64,000 nucleotides of DNA from Fragilariopsis cylindrus CCMP1102 (lineage: Eukaryota; Bacillariophyta; Bacillariophyceae; Bacillariales; Bacillariaceae): positions 124,001-188,000 of the forward strand of contig FMBT01000356.1 in the NCBI GenBank assembly GCA_900095095.1. The letters are read 5' to 3'. The notes beneath the pieces are model-generated. The model had not been told where the DNA came from, searched no databases, and saw only the letters and a list, made by a program, of their open reading frames with translations. Made by a program: the position numbers and the translations under genes. Position 1 is the first letter of the stretch. Each line of letters opens with the position of its first letter. This document shows positions 37,343-49,116 of the stretch, piece by piece.

Positions 37343-39177
37343 TCATTCTTTTTGTCGATGGAATCTCCAAGTTAATGAATTTGGTTCCTTTTTAGTATCA
37401 TTGAATACAAATGAAGATTCGCATGCATATACAACGTCCTCATCTTCATTCTTTTCTTCATAATATCGTCGACTTACAAATGATCCACCACCATACATTG
37501 TACACCCCGTAAATATGACATATGACACGTCCTTGATCTTCCCACCATGATTCTGCTTCAACTGGTTCTGAATCGACTGTCGTTATAGGGACCTGTAATG
37601 GAATAAATTCCTTATCCGTCAGTGATGTACCTGATGTGACTAATGTTCTATCCCATGTACCACGAATATTAACACCATGAATGAATAATGATCGTCCAGA
37701 ATCTGTTTGTATTAATTCTTCAAATGTTTTCCCTATAACTGGTGCACTTAATGCCACCGATCGGACTAACTTAGGTTGACCTAAGCGTCCTAAATATATA
37801 TCATATTCTTTTTAAACTCTTTGGTAATAATCAATTCCCATTTTCCAGATAAATCTATACCGGGTGCAGAAATAGCCCATCGGTCACCTATCGGACAAGT
37901 AACAACAACATCAGCTCCAACATCAGCTCCAACATCATCACTGCTACTATGGTTGTAGAAGCGGTGGGTACGCTGGTGGCATCAATGATATCAGTATCAG
38001 AAGTAGTAACAACGGGAATATTGTCTTTAACCTCCGCTACACTACTACTACTGGTGTCAATGGTATCAGTACCAGAAGTAGTAACAACGGCAATCTTATC
38101 TTCAACGTCCACTACGCTGCTGCTACTACTACTACTACTGCTACTGCTCGTGCTTGCACTGATGTTGTCTACAATCATATTCCCATCTTTATCTGAACGA
38201 TCAATGAATATTTCCATTAACATCCGTAATGGTTTCCATATCAATAGTCTCTGTGTATGACATGACATGACATGACATGGCAAGGCAAGGCATGATATGA
38301 TATGATATGGCGTGACATTGGAATAGATTGGTACGAATAAAATAAGATAGAAAAATAGTAACACAACAAAAAGAAATAATAATGTAATTGTATAAGATCA
38401 TAGTTAGTTTAACATGCAAATATACCGTTGTTGTTTTTAAACAACACAATAATAAAATAATGATCATAGTAACAAGCAAACAATCTATTGTAACCTCTTC
38501 TTTTGTTGGTGGAAACAATGATATTGATTATAACTTTCGAACTAACTTACTAATGGGTAGAATAGTAGTCGTAGAAGACGTGATGACGACAAGTATTTCC
38601 GTTCTATTTTATCAATCATTAACTCAATCTTCTTTTTCTTTTTATCATTATTATCATGGTTTTCTTCTTCTTCTTCTTCGATTGTTACTACTGCTGATGG
38701 TAGTGGTAGTTCATTTTCAGCATCAGCATCAGCAGCCGTAGTAGAAAATAGACCTACTCCCAATCGCCGTTGTTTTTGTAATTGATGCAATTGATGTGTA
38801 TGCTGGTGTTTATGTTGTAATAATATCATTGTTGACTGTTTTGATTGTTGTCGTGCTGTTGTTGTTGTTCCTTTAGTATAGGAGGTTCTTCCCACAGTAG
38901 TACTTGTATAAGATTGTGGAAATGAAGGAAGAATTGCCAATCCTGCCACCGACGACGATGATGATGATGATGATGATTTAGGATGGAGTAGTGTTGATGT
39001 TGATGTTGATATTGTCTTGGTAACAAACGCATTGACTACTACAGTCTTGGATGTATATGATAGAAATATCTGTACGACAACAATGAAAATTACTGCCGTC
39101 CATCTTCTTGTTCTTCTTTTAGTCTCAATGTTCATCATTATTACTACCGGTACTGTTGCTTTTTCTCTTCCTTTCAC
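37343..39177 (-). CDS. Plastid-targeted lipocalin-like protein
   Basis: Exon 1 (38551-39177) has a signal-anchor segment WTAVIFIVVVQIFLSYTSK then VNAFVTKT, which fits a diatom plastid presequence, followed by Ser/Gln-rich sequence and a helix KIELMIDKIERKYLSSSRLL. A 300-nt intron (38251-38550) leads to exon 2: RLLIWKPLRMLMEIFIDRSD, a Ser/Val/Asp linker, then CPIGDRWAISAPGIDLSGKW, YDIYLGRLGQPKLVRSVALS, GRSLFIHGVNIRGTWDRTLV and SYVIFTGCTMYGGGSFVSRR. The DLSGKWEL start and beta-rich body resemble lipocalin/fatty-acid-binding folds of algal plastid proteins. Three frame corrections are needed: near 37940-37950, at the T-run 37809-37813 and near 37525-37532. Ligand unknown. Start could also be the Met at 39135. 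Confidence 0.65.
38258..38312. repeat. Pentanucleotide tandem repeat in intron
   Basis: Adjacent arrays of TGACA, GGCAA and TGATA units occur inside the lipocalin-like gene's intron, next to the acceptor. Confidence 0.85.
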
Positions 39178-39736
39178 TCTATCTTTCGTACAAGTGCTGT
39201 ACTCACAATCTTGTGCTAAAAGCCATGTGATAAGTTGAAAATATGAAGTATAAAGGACGATAATGAGTTGTTAGGAGTAACAACAAAATAAGTGATACAC
39301 GGTATCTCAGGGTATCATCGCTTCGTCGTTCGATTTGTTGTTGTTTTTATGGATTATTGGCACGTCACTCGATCATGCAATCGATCGCATTAAAGATCGT
39401 ATCAAGAAAAGTACGGATTTAGTCCTTATCTAGAGGACATTTTAAACAATAGCCTAAAGTAAGTCTTGATAGTGTGTATGATGAATAACGGTCATATTTT
39501 TCTACTAGTAGTTATCGTACTTGAAGTGCTTAACATTAATAAAGAGCCTTTGTTTACTTTAAGTACTGTAAGAGAACTCTTTGATCAATCATCTATCACC
39601 TCCCACTCTATTAACTCACCTCTGCTCTGCTCTTCTTAAGCAGCTACAGTAGCAATATAAATTCAAATACAACATAAACACAAACACAAACAACAAGCAT
39701 TTACATAATAAGCAAAAGACTAACAAAGATAAAATA
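39178..39736. other. Divergent promoter region
   Basis: 559 nt between the lipocalin-like gene (-) and the mitochondrial membrane protein gene (+). No other feature seen. Confidence 0.45.
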
Positions 39737-40910
39737 ATGATTTCCATCCGTTCCGCTTTAACCAGAAATCTCGTAGGAGGTCGTGGTCGCGAAGCTACCG
39801 CCGCATTCGCCCAAGTAGTAGCCTCAAATAATAACAATATTAATGTTCCATCGTCATCGTCATCGTCATCGAATTACAATGCGCCTATTACATCTTCCGT
39901 GGTTCGATATCAAACATCTCCAGCCTATCGACGATACCTTCAAAAACAAAATGGATGCTCAATCAACGCACATGAGCATGGTGTACAAACTCCAAGTCTT
40001 GGCGTGGCACGGGCCATGCCGAATGGATTTTCGGAAATGGAAAATGGACCATTAATTGTGATAGCAGAAATGGGGAATCATAAGGCACGGTGTGAGGTAT
40101 TACGACGTCATATTATGATGATTGATAATGTGGACTATGAGGATGCCACCACGACTCTCAATGACATTGAAAAAAAGAATCGTAAGAATATTATTTGGGC
40201 TGTACTACCCTATCAAATAGGTATCGCAACTGCATTAATGGCCGGTATTGGTGCTGTACCAATGGTGTTCAATGTGGATATTGCATTATGGTTCAATCAT
40301 CATTTTGTTACAATGGAAATTCCAGGTGAAAGTGATCTTGATACAGCACTAGAAACTGGAGCATGGACATGGAATTGGATGGAACCAGTTCTTGGTACAG
40401 CTAGTTTCACTTTGCTTTGTCTTCAATTTTCTCGGTACGTATTATATATATTTTTTGGTTGAACGTTCGTTCGTTCGTTCATTCGTCTTTTCAATTTAGA
40501 TTTCGTCTTACTAATTCTTAGTCGACTTATGATAAAATTCAACAACAACAACAGTGCACAAATCACAAACCTTGGATTGCAACCATATACGGAAAAGCTA
40601 AAGGAAGCTCGTGCCAAAGCGGTGATTAAAGCATTCCCTAAATACGATGGTACGTTCACATAGCAAACAAACAAACAAACAAACAAACAAATAGATCAAG
40701 AAGAGACAAACACAACATTGTGATGAAGTAGATATTCTCTTTTATTTTATTATTATACTGTCATCCATGCCATGACTGACATGCTAACTAACATCAATAA
40801 TTCTTGTCAACTTTCTTCCTATAATAATGCAATAATAAATATACATTATTTCTACAGCCACTATCCTTCGCGACTTTGTTCATTCGGATACATTGATCAA
40901 ACCGTATTGA
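39737..40910 (+). CDS. Conserved mitochondrial membrane protein, function unknown
   Basis: Three exons (39737-40434, 40522-40649, 40858-40910) join in phase to 292 aa with no frame problem. The N-terminus MISIRSALTRNLVGGRGREA is a good mitochondrial presequence. The body has two predicted membrane segments, IGIATALMAGIGAVPMVFNV and MEPVLGTASFTLLCLQF, separated by a loop with conserved-looking ALWFNHHFV and GAWTWNWMEP. The C-terminal part LGLQPYTEKLKEARAKAVIK and HSDTLIKPY is soluble. I recognise the Trp-rich WTWNWMEP pattern as typical of an uncharacterised protein family in protists and plants, but know no function for it. An inner-membrane or respiratory-chain accessory role is only an inference. 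Confidence 0.75.
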
Positions 40911-41171
40911 AAAGAATCAACTACTTGGATGATCGAATGAAGGAACAAAATGAATAGATGAATCGGGCAAACCGTGTGCTTACTTGACCATGGTTTAGCA
41001 AAATGATGATAGTTCAAAAATCACGAGATGAATTTAAAAACCAAAAGTATCATTTTTTACTTAATGTGTTGATAATGAATTAATGCCCCTAACTAATTAT
41101 TCTTACAACCTGATTGCCTGTTCCCTATCAAACTTATTTTGTTTTACCCTTCTTTTTGTAGTATCTAGATT

Positions 41172-42428
41172 TCACAACAACATCATTACTAGCTTTCTTT
41201 TACTACCGGTAGTCGTCGCTTCGTACACCGAAACTACCATGTCTCCTCTCACCAAAAGTTGTTTCATTTGTCGTCTTCGTACGTTCCATATTCCTGATTG
41301 TTGCTGTTGCTGTTGTATCGCCATCGTCGTTGTCGTCGGATCGTTATTATTCGTGGATGAATGCAATCGTCGACGTCGTTCTACTTCAAGGTCTAAATTA
41401 GATTTTTCATTTTCTTCATCGATCAGACGAGGAGAATATATTTCTTCTACATCTCTCAATATCATATTCATATGTTTATCAAATGCAATCAACGTTCCAG
41501 TTAATGTTCCTCGTATCATATTGACGTATCGTATAACAATTGTAATACGTTTCTGAGGACCATTATTACGTAATTTATATAATACAGAATGTGGTCCCGA
41601 ATCTAAATGAGAAGCGATTGACTCAAAGGGATGGACAAATGATGATGATGATGTATCATTCATATCATTTTTACGGGGTCGCTTATTACTACTACTATTA
41701 GTTTGATTATTGTTGTTGCCAATACCAATAAGTAAAAGTTGTCCCCTTTTATTAGTAGCTTGATAATTATTTTTCTTAAGCTGTAACTGCTGATGTGTAT
41801 CACGATGCAATGGATCCTCCTCCGGTAGTAGGGTGGCACATTTTTCAACATTATCCATCATTGTTGTTGACACTATTATATTAATAGAGGAAGAAGTAGA
41901 TGATGATGATGATGATACCAACCAGGGATTTGCTTTATATACTTCGTCTTCTTCACTATTCAAGAGATTACTACTACTTATTGTAAGGGCGGCAACAGGA
42001 TCAAAATCAGATGATAAAAAGTTAACAATTTTACTACCAGCTTCATTTGGACGTAGTTTATACCATTCTTCTTCGTATTTTTGATTATCTTGTTGGAGTG
42101 TTGTCGTCGTTGTCGTCTTGTTATTATTACTATTACTACTGTCGTCATCGTCGGCAGTAACTACAAGTAGTCGAACAGCCGTACCGTATTTCTTTGCCAA
42201 TTTGGATCCTAATTTTCGTTCACCCTCATGAGTACCACCATATTTTTCATATATTTGATCATATTTGCGTAACCATACAGTTCGATGATCAGCAGAGAGT
42301 GTTTCAGGAGAAATTAAACTATAGTATGCTTCTAGACGCATCCTCAGGGACGCTTTGTTCAATGATAACGGAATCGCCTGTCGCTGTCGCTGTGGTTGAC
42401 GTTGACGTTGACTGCTTTTTGGATCCAT
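41172..42428 (-). CDS. LSM11-like Sm-domain protein (U7 snRNP type)
   Basis: Uninterrupted 418-aa frame. The Sm1 motif is GPHSVLYKLRNNGPQKRITI then VIRYVNMIRGTLTGTLIAFD and KHMNMILRDVEEIY. After a ~55-residue insert, Sm2 reads RRRQMKQLLVRGDMVVSVYE. The long spacer between Sm1 and Sm2 and the D-K-x-x-N-M spacing are those of LSM11, the U7 snRNP subunit needed to process replication-dependent histone mRNA 3' ends in animals. The N-terminal half has LEAYYSLISPETLSADHRTV and SDFDPVAAL, short motifs that could correspond to the LSM11 N-terminal binding segments. Nuclear location is expected. Without a search, a divergent LSM of other type remains possible. Confidence 0.75.
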   Translation of the reverse strand: MDPKSSQRQRQPQRQRQAIPLSLNKASLRMRLEAYYSLISPETLSADHRTVWLRKYDQIYEKYGGTHEGERKLGSKLAKKYGTAVRLLVVTADDDDSSNSNNNKTTTTTTLQQDNQKYEEEWYKLRPNEAGSKIVNFLSSDFDPVAALTISSSNLLNSEEDEVYKANPWLVSSSSSSTSSSINIIVSTTMMDNVEKCATLLPEEDPLHRDTHQQLQLKKNNYQATNKRGQLLLIGIGNNNNQTNSSSNKRPRKNDMNDTSSSSFVHPFESIASHLDSGPHSVLYKLRNNGPQKRITIVIRYVNMIRGTLTGTLIAFDKHMNMILRDVEEIYSPRLIDEENEKSNLDLEVERRRRLHSSTNNNDPTTTTMAIQQQQQQSGIWNVRRRQMKQLLVRGDMVVSVYEATTTGSKRKLVMMLL

Positions 42429-43261
42429 TTCTTGTTCTTGTTCTTTCTTCTTCGTATGCTCCTGCTTTTCCTACTTTATACCGGTATCCCTTTTTTCAAC
42501 ATTCAATTAAATACGACTACTACTACTACTACGATGTCGATAATCTCTTGTCCGATATTGGATGTAGGTAATCGGTGTGCGTTGTATTGGCAGAGGAGTT
42601 AAAGTTAGTTGCATACTCTAACTTACTGTAGTTGAAAATCGTATAGTAGTTTTACTTAATTAGTCCTTTTGTGTGAATAATATCCTACAGTACTACAAAA
42701 TACCGTACAAGTTTGTACGACGAACATGGGATCGAATTGTGAATGAATCTAAAGGGGCTATTGTATTCTATCAACACGTGTGAGTGAAATTTGATTGATT
42801 AACTGGAAGCATTTTTGATTCCTCCTTTACACAAACATGGCATGATGGCTGTGCCCCATCCATGTACGCTAAACAAAGCAGATTACATAGAGAAACCTAC
42901 GTGTAGCTAACTCTTCAACATCCGCTGAACTAAAAAAAGCACACATAAAAATAGGAACCTCTTACATGCATACTAGTAAGAAAACAATCAAGCGTGGACA
43001 AAGTAATAAATACAAAGGCAGTCCTACTTCATAACTTTCTCTACACTCTATAGTCTTAAATATTAAAGACGAGAGGACCTTTACCTCACCTCCAACATCT
43101 GAAATAAGTACAATAAAGAGAACAAATATTAAAATAAATAAGTTACTACTTTGAATTATAATAACTGGTGGGACGATACACTGCGCAAAACATATACCGA
43201 ATACCTACCGTAAATCAGATATATACCAAAATAAACACAAACACAAACACAAATAGCCATA
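42429..43261. other. Divergent promoter region, LSM11-like / DUF6824 gene
   Basis: 833-nt spacer with no supported gene or repeat. Confidence 0.45.
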
Positions 43262-45928
43262 ATGTCAAATTCAGAAGGCTCCGGTACTAAATTGGAATTC
43301 AAAACCCAACTTAAAAAAGAGATCATGATGACGATGGAGACATTGAGCGAAAAAGAACGCAAGGCCGGACAAAGTCCAGAAAAAGCGATGTCAAACCCAA
43401 AAGCAATATCAACGCCACCAATAAAATCGTTGTCAACTTTAAATTCGCCATCAAAATCAAAAAGCAAGAACGGCGACGACAATACTGGTAGCGCAAGCCC
43501 AGCTGATGGTGATGGTGATGGTGATGGTGGCACGCCGATGAAAATGGAAATCATGACACCCGGTATCGCTGCTTTTATTATTAACAATAACACAGGTAAT
43601 GATGATGCTAATAGTGATAACAATAACAATAATAACGATGACAATAATAATAACGGTGAAGATGACAACAGCGATAACCATAACGCTAACAGTCCCATTG
43701 TTACTCCCTCCAGTCATCATCCGACCACTAAAACTGCCACTGTCACTGCCGTCGCCGCTGCTGCCGCCATTGATAGCAATAGTAATGTCAACAAAGACAA
43801 TGACAAGGTCAAGGTTGAGAGTGTCCCCGACAAGATTGACAACGACAGCGACAACGGTGAGAACGGTGACAGCGATAACACGAAGCGCAAGCGATGTCAT
43901 CGTCAACTCATGAAATTACCACTCAAGAAAAGACGGCAATTGGAAAAGCAAGAGCACGAGGAGAAAGAGAAGGAGAAAGAGAAGACGAAACAACAGGCGG
44001 CGGCAAGAAAGGAGATGGAGTTGAAACAACACAAACAGAAACTAAAGAAGGAGAGGGAGAATCAGCATGATTCTTTCTTATCATCATTAACAACAAAGTC
44101 ACCACCACCCATGGTGGCAAAGAAGAAACTCAAAACGTCCCCACCGTCACTGTCGCCACCTCCGCCGCCGTCATCGCAAGCAGCATTACCAGTTGTACAA
44201 CAATCATCAGTAGAACAAGCGGTAGTACAATCAGCACCGCCGGCAGGGGTACGACCTCAGTCTACATTACGACCACCACCATCGACGATGATTATTGATG
44301 AACCGAATGACAACGATGTACTTTTTGGTCGTGGCGGACGTGTTAATTTACACGAAGGGAATAGATGGCATCGGAATGTTATTAAAAGCAACCGGCATTA
44401 TTATTTAAAGTAAGTACCAATTTTTGATTTGTTATGTTTAAAAAATAACAATTGAATAACCTTGGAAGTGATAATGTCTTACCCCGCTCTTGAAATATGT
44501 TTTTCTTTTTAAAATCGGAACAATAGCGCACCAAAACATACCAAAAAAGCAATTGCCGAAGCGATCGTAGAGGCAACACAACAACGTACGCCGCCTGGTC
44601 GGTTCTTAAAACAGCACAAGAACAGTAAAAATCAAGAATGTTGGATTGAGGTTACATTTGAACAGGCCGTCAATAAGACATCACAAGCATTACGAGAACG
44701 ATACATGAACGGTAAAAATAAGAATACTAACAAATATTTAGATTCTTACGACGAAAATGGTCTTCCTATGCAACAACCACAACATCCTCAACCCCAACAA
44801 CCGACACCGCAAAAGCAGCTGCAGCAACAGCAGCAACGGGCAGGCGCGACAGCTGGTACAACATCAGCGGACGTGATACAGTCAGCTGCCCCTGGTACAA
44901 TGGCAGAGGACGTGGTGCAGTCAACTACAGCTGCAGCAGGTTCACCTACTCATGGCGCAGCTGCTATAGAAGCGGAAGTGACAGCAGCACACGCACAAAC
45001 ATCAGGAGTAGAAGCAGAATTTTTAAAAATTGCAAATAAGGCAAGGATGGAGAAGGCTGATGTAGCAAAAATTGTTGAAAATGATCGTCATGATAACTCT
45101 GTTAAAACTGCCGCAAAGGCTATGTTAACGAATGCTGTCGTTAATAATGTGAAAGAATATTACGATGATAGTGAAAGAAAGAGTAAACTCATCATCAACA
45201 ACAACATCCGAAATAATTTTTACAATAACAACTATCATCAAAATTATTATGGTTATCATAATCTTCAAAATAATGACCACAGCAGTCAGATTGCTGCGGT
45301 ACAGGCAGCTGTGGCAGCAAAGAATGTATCATCACTTTCACCATCATCGTTGTCTATTTTAATGGCATTACAGCAACAGCAACAACAGCAACAGCAAAGA
45401 AACCAGATGGAGGCCGAATACCTTCATCGTCATTTTAGGAGTCAAGCATACGCTTACAACAATGCCAACAACAACAATGCCAACAACAACAATGCCAACA
45501 ACAACAACAACCACAACATCAACAATCATAACATCAGTAATCATTTGAATGGCAATAACAATCGTTCCGGTGGTAAGATGAATGATGCTGATCGAGCAGA
45601 AGCCGCCGCCGCTCTATTAGGAATCAGCCGTCCTGATAGCGAAGACAACGTCAGCAACAGCAGCAACGGTAATAACAACCATAGTAATTACAGTGGGGAT
45701 AATGATCATTCTAATAAACAGCAGGATCAACAGCTGGAGCAACAAAAACTGAAGCAACAGCAGCAGGATGGTAGCAATGGTGGTCATGGAAGTGAAAACA
45801 AAAACGATTCATCTTTATCATCATTGTCATTGTTATCGACGTTATCGTCTATGATCGTTAATGCAGGCACAGAGCCTGGCTCTTCTGCCTTGCCGCAGAC
45901 GGGTAAGAAAAAAACGGGCGACTCTTAA
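43262..45928 (+). CDS. DUF6824 domain protein, Asn/Gln-rich
   Basis: Exons 43262-44409 and 44527-45928 join as HYYLK-NAPKHTKKAIAEAI and give 849 aa in frame. The DUF6824 domain spans about residues 345-480: PNDNDVLFGRGGRVNLHEGN, RWHRNVIKSNRHYYL, PPGRFLKQHKNSKNQECWIE and VNKTSQALRERYM. This domain is abundant in diatoms and other stramenopiles and is suspected, not proven, to bind DNA. It is flanked by a highly charged Lys/Glu stretch (KLPLKKRRQLEKQEHEEKEK) and by very long Asn-, Gln- and Ser-rich disordered regions with poly-Gln and NNANN repeats. A nuclear regulatory role is plausible. No frame errors. Confidence 0.85.
45372..45532. repeat. CAG and AACAACAATGCC coding repeats
   Basis: A poly-Gln tract near 45372-45400 and a tandem AACAACAATGCC array near 45459-45510, encoding Asn-Asn-Asn-Ala, lie in the DUF6824 gene. 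Confidence 0.85.
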
Positions 45929-46366
45929 AGCATAATGATCTAAATATTAAATCCAATGTCGGATTGGGATCATTGTGGTGGGGGCGATAAAAGGAAAAAG
46001 AGACATACAAAGGACAAACGTAAAAGAAAGGATTAAAAGAGAGAGAGAACTCATATTTATGGGAGTCGATGCACAATATAGTTAATTACACACATATAGG
46101 AAAGTTAAAAAACACAACAATATAATTATTGTTACTATTATTATATTTGCATCTTTTGATGATAGCGCCGTTTAGATGCCGTTACACTAATTTTGTCATT
46201 ACAAGCAGCAATACAGTACTAGTATTTTATAGTAAGATAGACATAAATCGGAACTTTTTCATCGTACCAGTGGATATATTTTTCTCCAGTGCATATATCA
46301 TGATGGTAAGTTAATCATATTTGTCGATCTTGCAAGAATGCATATATTATATGTCATAATAATATA
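45929..46366. other. Convergent intergenic spacer
   Basis: 438 nt between converging genes; no feature seen. Confidence 0.45.
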
Positions 46367-46702
46367 TTAATCTTTTCGGTGGCAGATATGATGTGTTTCG
46401 TTCCATTGCAATGTAGTTGGATTTAAATCTGTTTCTATAAGTTGTATCTTTTGTCTTCTTCGACCTTGTTTGTTGTCGTCGTCGAGTTCTTGTGGTGGTT
46501 CAAGGATGAAACGTATCATTGTACGGGTACCATAATCATTAACGACTGGAACACAAATACTACTACAATTTCTTTCAAATTCTATTGGATAACCCGTTAT
46601 AGGTAAGTCCTCATCTTTCTCATAATATTGTTGTTTTCTTTGCATCAAACATTTGAATCCTTCCAACATTATTAATTGTTGCAGTTCCTCCTCATCGTGC
46701 TG

Positions 46703-46735
<33 letters not shown>

Positions 46736-47451
46736 GTATTTATCATTATGATCTTTCTTCTCCCTGCAAAATAATTGAAAGGTCATCAAACCTTTAGATA
46801 CCTTAACAAATGGTCGATTTAATACACTGTTAGATAATCCATAGGATATACCCATCGATAGAGAAATCGGATTATTATTATCATGATGTTGTTGGTTTGG
46901 TAATCGATTCGAATAGTACGCTAAATCTTGTCCTGAAAATAATACAAGATTAAAACCTGCATATAATTTATTATTACTATTATTATTATGATCAGATGAT
47001 GTTGATGATAATGAACAAAATTCATTCTTTAAATAATCTATTGCCGATATGGTAGGATCACTCTTGAGATAATTGATTACTAATTCACCACGGGATGTCA
47101 CTTTTTGAACGGCAGTAGAATTATCAATATCAAGATCATCCTTTTCACGTATATTCGTTAAAAATGCACATCGTCCTGTCGTCTCCTCAAATCCAAACCA
47201 TGTCCCACCGGAAATCAAATCACAAGGTGCTAATATTTCAAAATTATTAGTATTAGTATCATTGTTATCTTTAGAATTGTCGTCATCCTCAGCATCATCA
47301 TCATCATCAGCATCATATCATCATTCTTCTTCTTTTTATGATTATTTTTCCACCAAGATGTTTTGATTGTTTTTCTTGATAAAATTTCATCACGATTATG
47401 ACACACAATGAATTGATTATCCATCGTCCATTCAAAGAAAACGATGCACAT
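46367..47451 (-). CDS. TANGO2: TANGO2 / NRDE-family protein
   Basis: Recognised from MCIVFFEWTMDNQFIVCHNR and DEILSRKT at the start, then SGGTWFGFEETTGRCAFLTN, VTSRGELVINYLK, YAGFNLVLFSGQDLAYYSN and GISYGLSNSVLNRPFVKVSK. NRDE is the family signature. The ATG at 47451 is chosen because it makes Cys the second residue, as in all TANGO2 proteins, where it would be the N-terminal nucleophile-like residue. TANGO2 acts in mitochondria, ER-Golgi or haem handling; its exact role is debated. An Asn/Asp-rich insert follows NRDE, and a single-base frame change near 47312-47320 separates the first ~45 residues from the rest. Predicted ~360 aa, longer than the usual ~275. Confidence 0.88.
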
Positions 47452-48391
47452 CACATTTCTTTAAGTGCTACAGTACATAGTCGAAGACAATAGTTATCAT
47501 CTCTCTCAGACTCTGCTCCGGTATGGATAAATACGTGTTCTTTCGTGTTTTCAAAGATGAAGGAATGATGAGAAGAAAAGTGATTTTACCGGGTATATAT
47601 TGATTGAAGATGCATTCTAGTCGGGACTGGATTTGATCACGGATTAGAATAGTGTTTTATTATTATAAAAGAAAAATAGAACTAAGTTACATACTAGTAG
47701 AAGTAGGTAAGGAATGCGTCTACTAGTAGCTAGTACCTACCTAAGATCTACTAGACTTTTTAGACTTCCTAAGCTATCGTATGTAAATGTATGTAAATAG
47801 TGTTCATTAGAAATGTGAGTTTACTTAGTTGCTCATGATGTGTGTACAAACAAGTCTACTTCGTACTAGGTGTTTCATTCACTAGTGACTCACTTGTGTC
47901 TTACTCCCAACACATAAAATGATATGATGTAGTATGTACTGTAGGCTACTTTACTATTCGACTTTCTGCCTATGATGGAGAAAATTATGATATCACCTTC
48001 TATTAATAGTAAAACTTCCATCTAGGTTTTACTGTACATATTATATAGATTGGTAGAATGACTAAAACAAATTATTATCATATCATCTATCTGTTATCAA
48101 GGAAGTGGTAGTTTTAGTTTCTTATTATTTATTTACATGCAGTCAGTTATCATTGTTTATTTTGTATATACAAGTATAAAGGAGTAAGATGATATGTCTC
48201 CTTTTTAAATGATAATCGAAATCCCCAACCAGCCGAATTAATAACATTTTAATACTAGATTTTTTTTCAAGATTTCTCTACCACAATACGGACTCTTTCC
48301 TTCGTTCCTTATTTTTACATTCATTGAATTTATACATCTAATTCTTTTTTCCCTCTTTATTCAATCAGATTGTATTCTGTGATTTCTTAAT
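47452..48391. other. Intergenic region
   Basis: 940 nt between two minus-strand genes. A cluster of CTAGTAG/CTACTAG palindromic units lies near 47690-47755. No gene supported. Confidence 0.45.
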
Positions 48392-49116
48392 TCATTTTTT
48401 TTCTTCATCGTCAGCATTCTTTTCTTCATCGTCCGCATTCTTAATTTCTATTACTGCGGCCATTGCATCCGCCATTTCTTCGTTTCTGTTATCATTATTA
48501 TTATTGTCGTTGTGCTGTCGTCGATTGAAAGACTTGGTGGTGCTGCCAATTCAAAATATCCATCATCATTCACACTAATAGGTGAATAACCATCCTTTTC
48601 TAATCGTTCTGCTACATAACAGCCTCCTTCCAGCATCAATCACAGTATTATGTTTATCAACTGCACGTTGTTTGCGTGATGGGCTTGTTACTGTTCGCAA
48701 TAAGATTAATGGTGTGTAATATAAAATTAAGAATGGTTGTAAAAAATAACGAAATCCTGGTGGAAATAATTTCAAAAATATGACATTGTTTTACGGATCC
48801 ATAATGATGTTGCGGCAAATGCAGTGGCATAGACTGCTGTTAAGCTGATACCCGTAATACCTCGTAATGTTTTACGGAATACTGTTAAGGAAAATCCTGT
48901 TACTTTCCGAAGATAATTACGAATCGTTCGTGCCGTTAATGATAATGATGAACCAACAGCTATTACGTCATCGTTGGTGTTGTTGTCGTCGTCATCAGTG
49001 GCAAAGAATGCCGACGATGATGATAATGACGTCAAAGACGCTGTGCTGCTATGGTGGTGGTGGGTGACGATTTCAGTGACGAAGGGGAGAAGAACGAAAC
49101 AAACCGGCAGCACCAT
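48392..49116 (-). CDS. Small membrane protein of unknown function, probably organelle-targeted
   Basis: Reading across three frame changes gives one continuous protein of ~240 aa. It starts with a signal peptide-like MVLPVCFVLLPFVTEIVTH ending SSSAFFATDD, which resembles a plastid presequence. Next come SLTARTIRNYLRKVTGFSLT, ISLTAVYATAFAATSLWIRK, a hydrophobic FLQPFLILYYTPLILL and GGCYVAERLEKDGYSPISVN. The protein ends NADDEEKNADDEEKK, a perfect repeat of NADDEEK. Frame changes are at the T-run near 48773 (five where six are needed), near 48640 and near 48495. The segments are too protein-like and consistently ordered to be chance. No family recognised; membrane association is seen, function is not. 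Confidence 0.55.
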
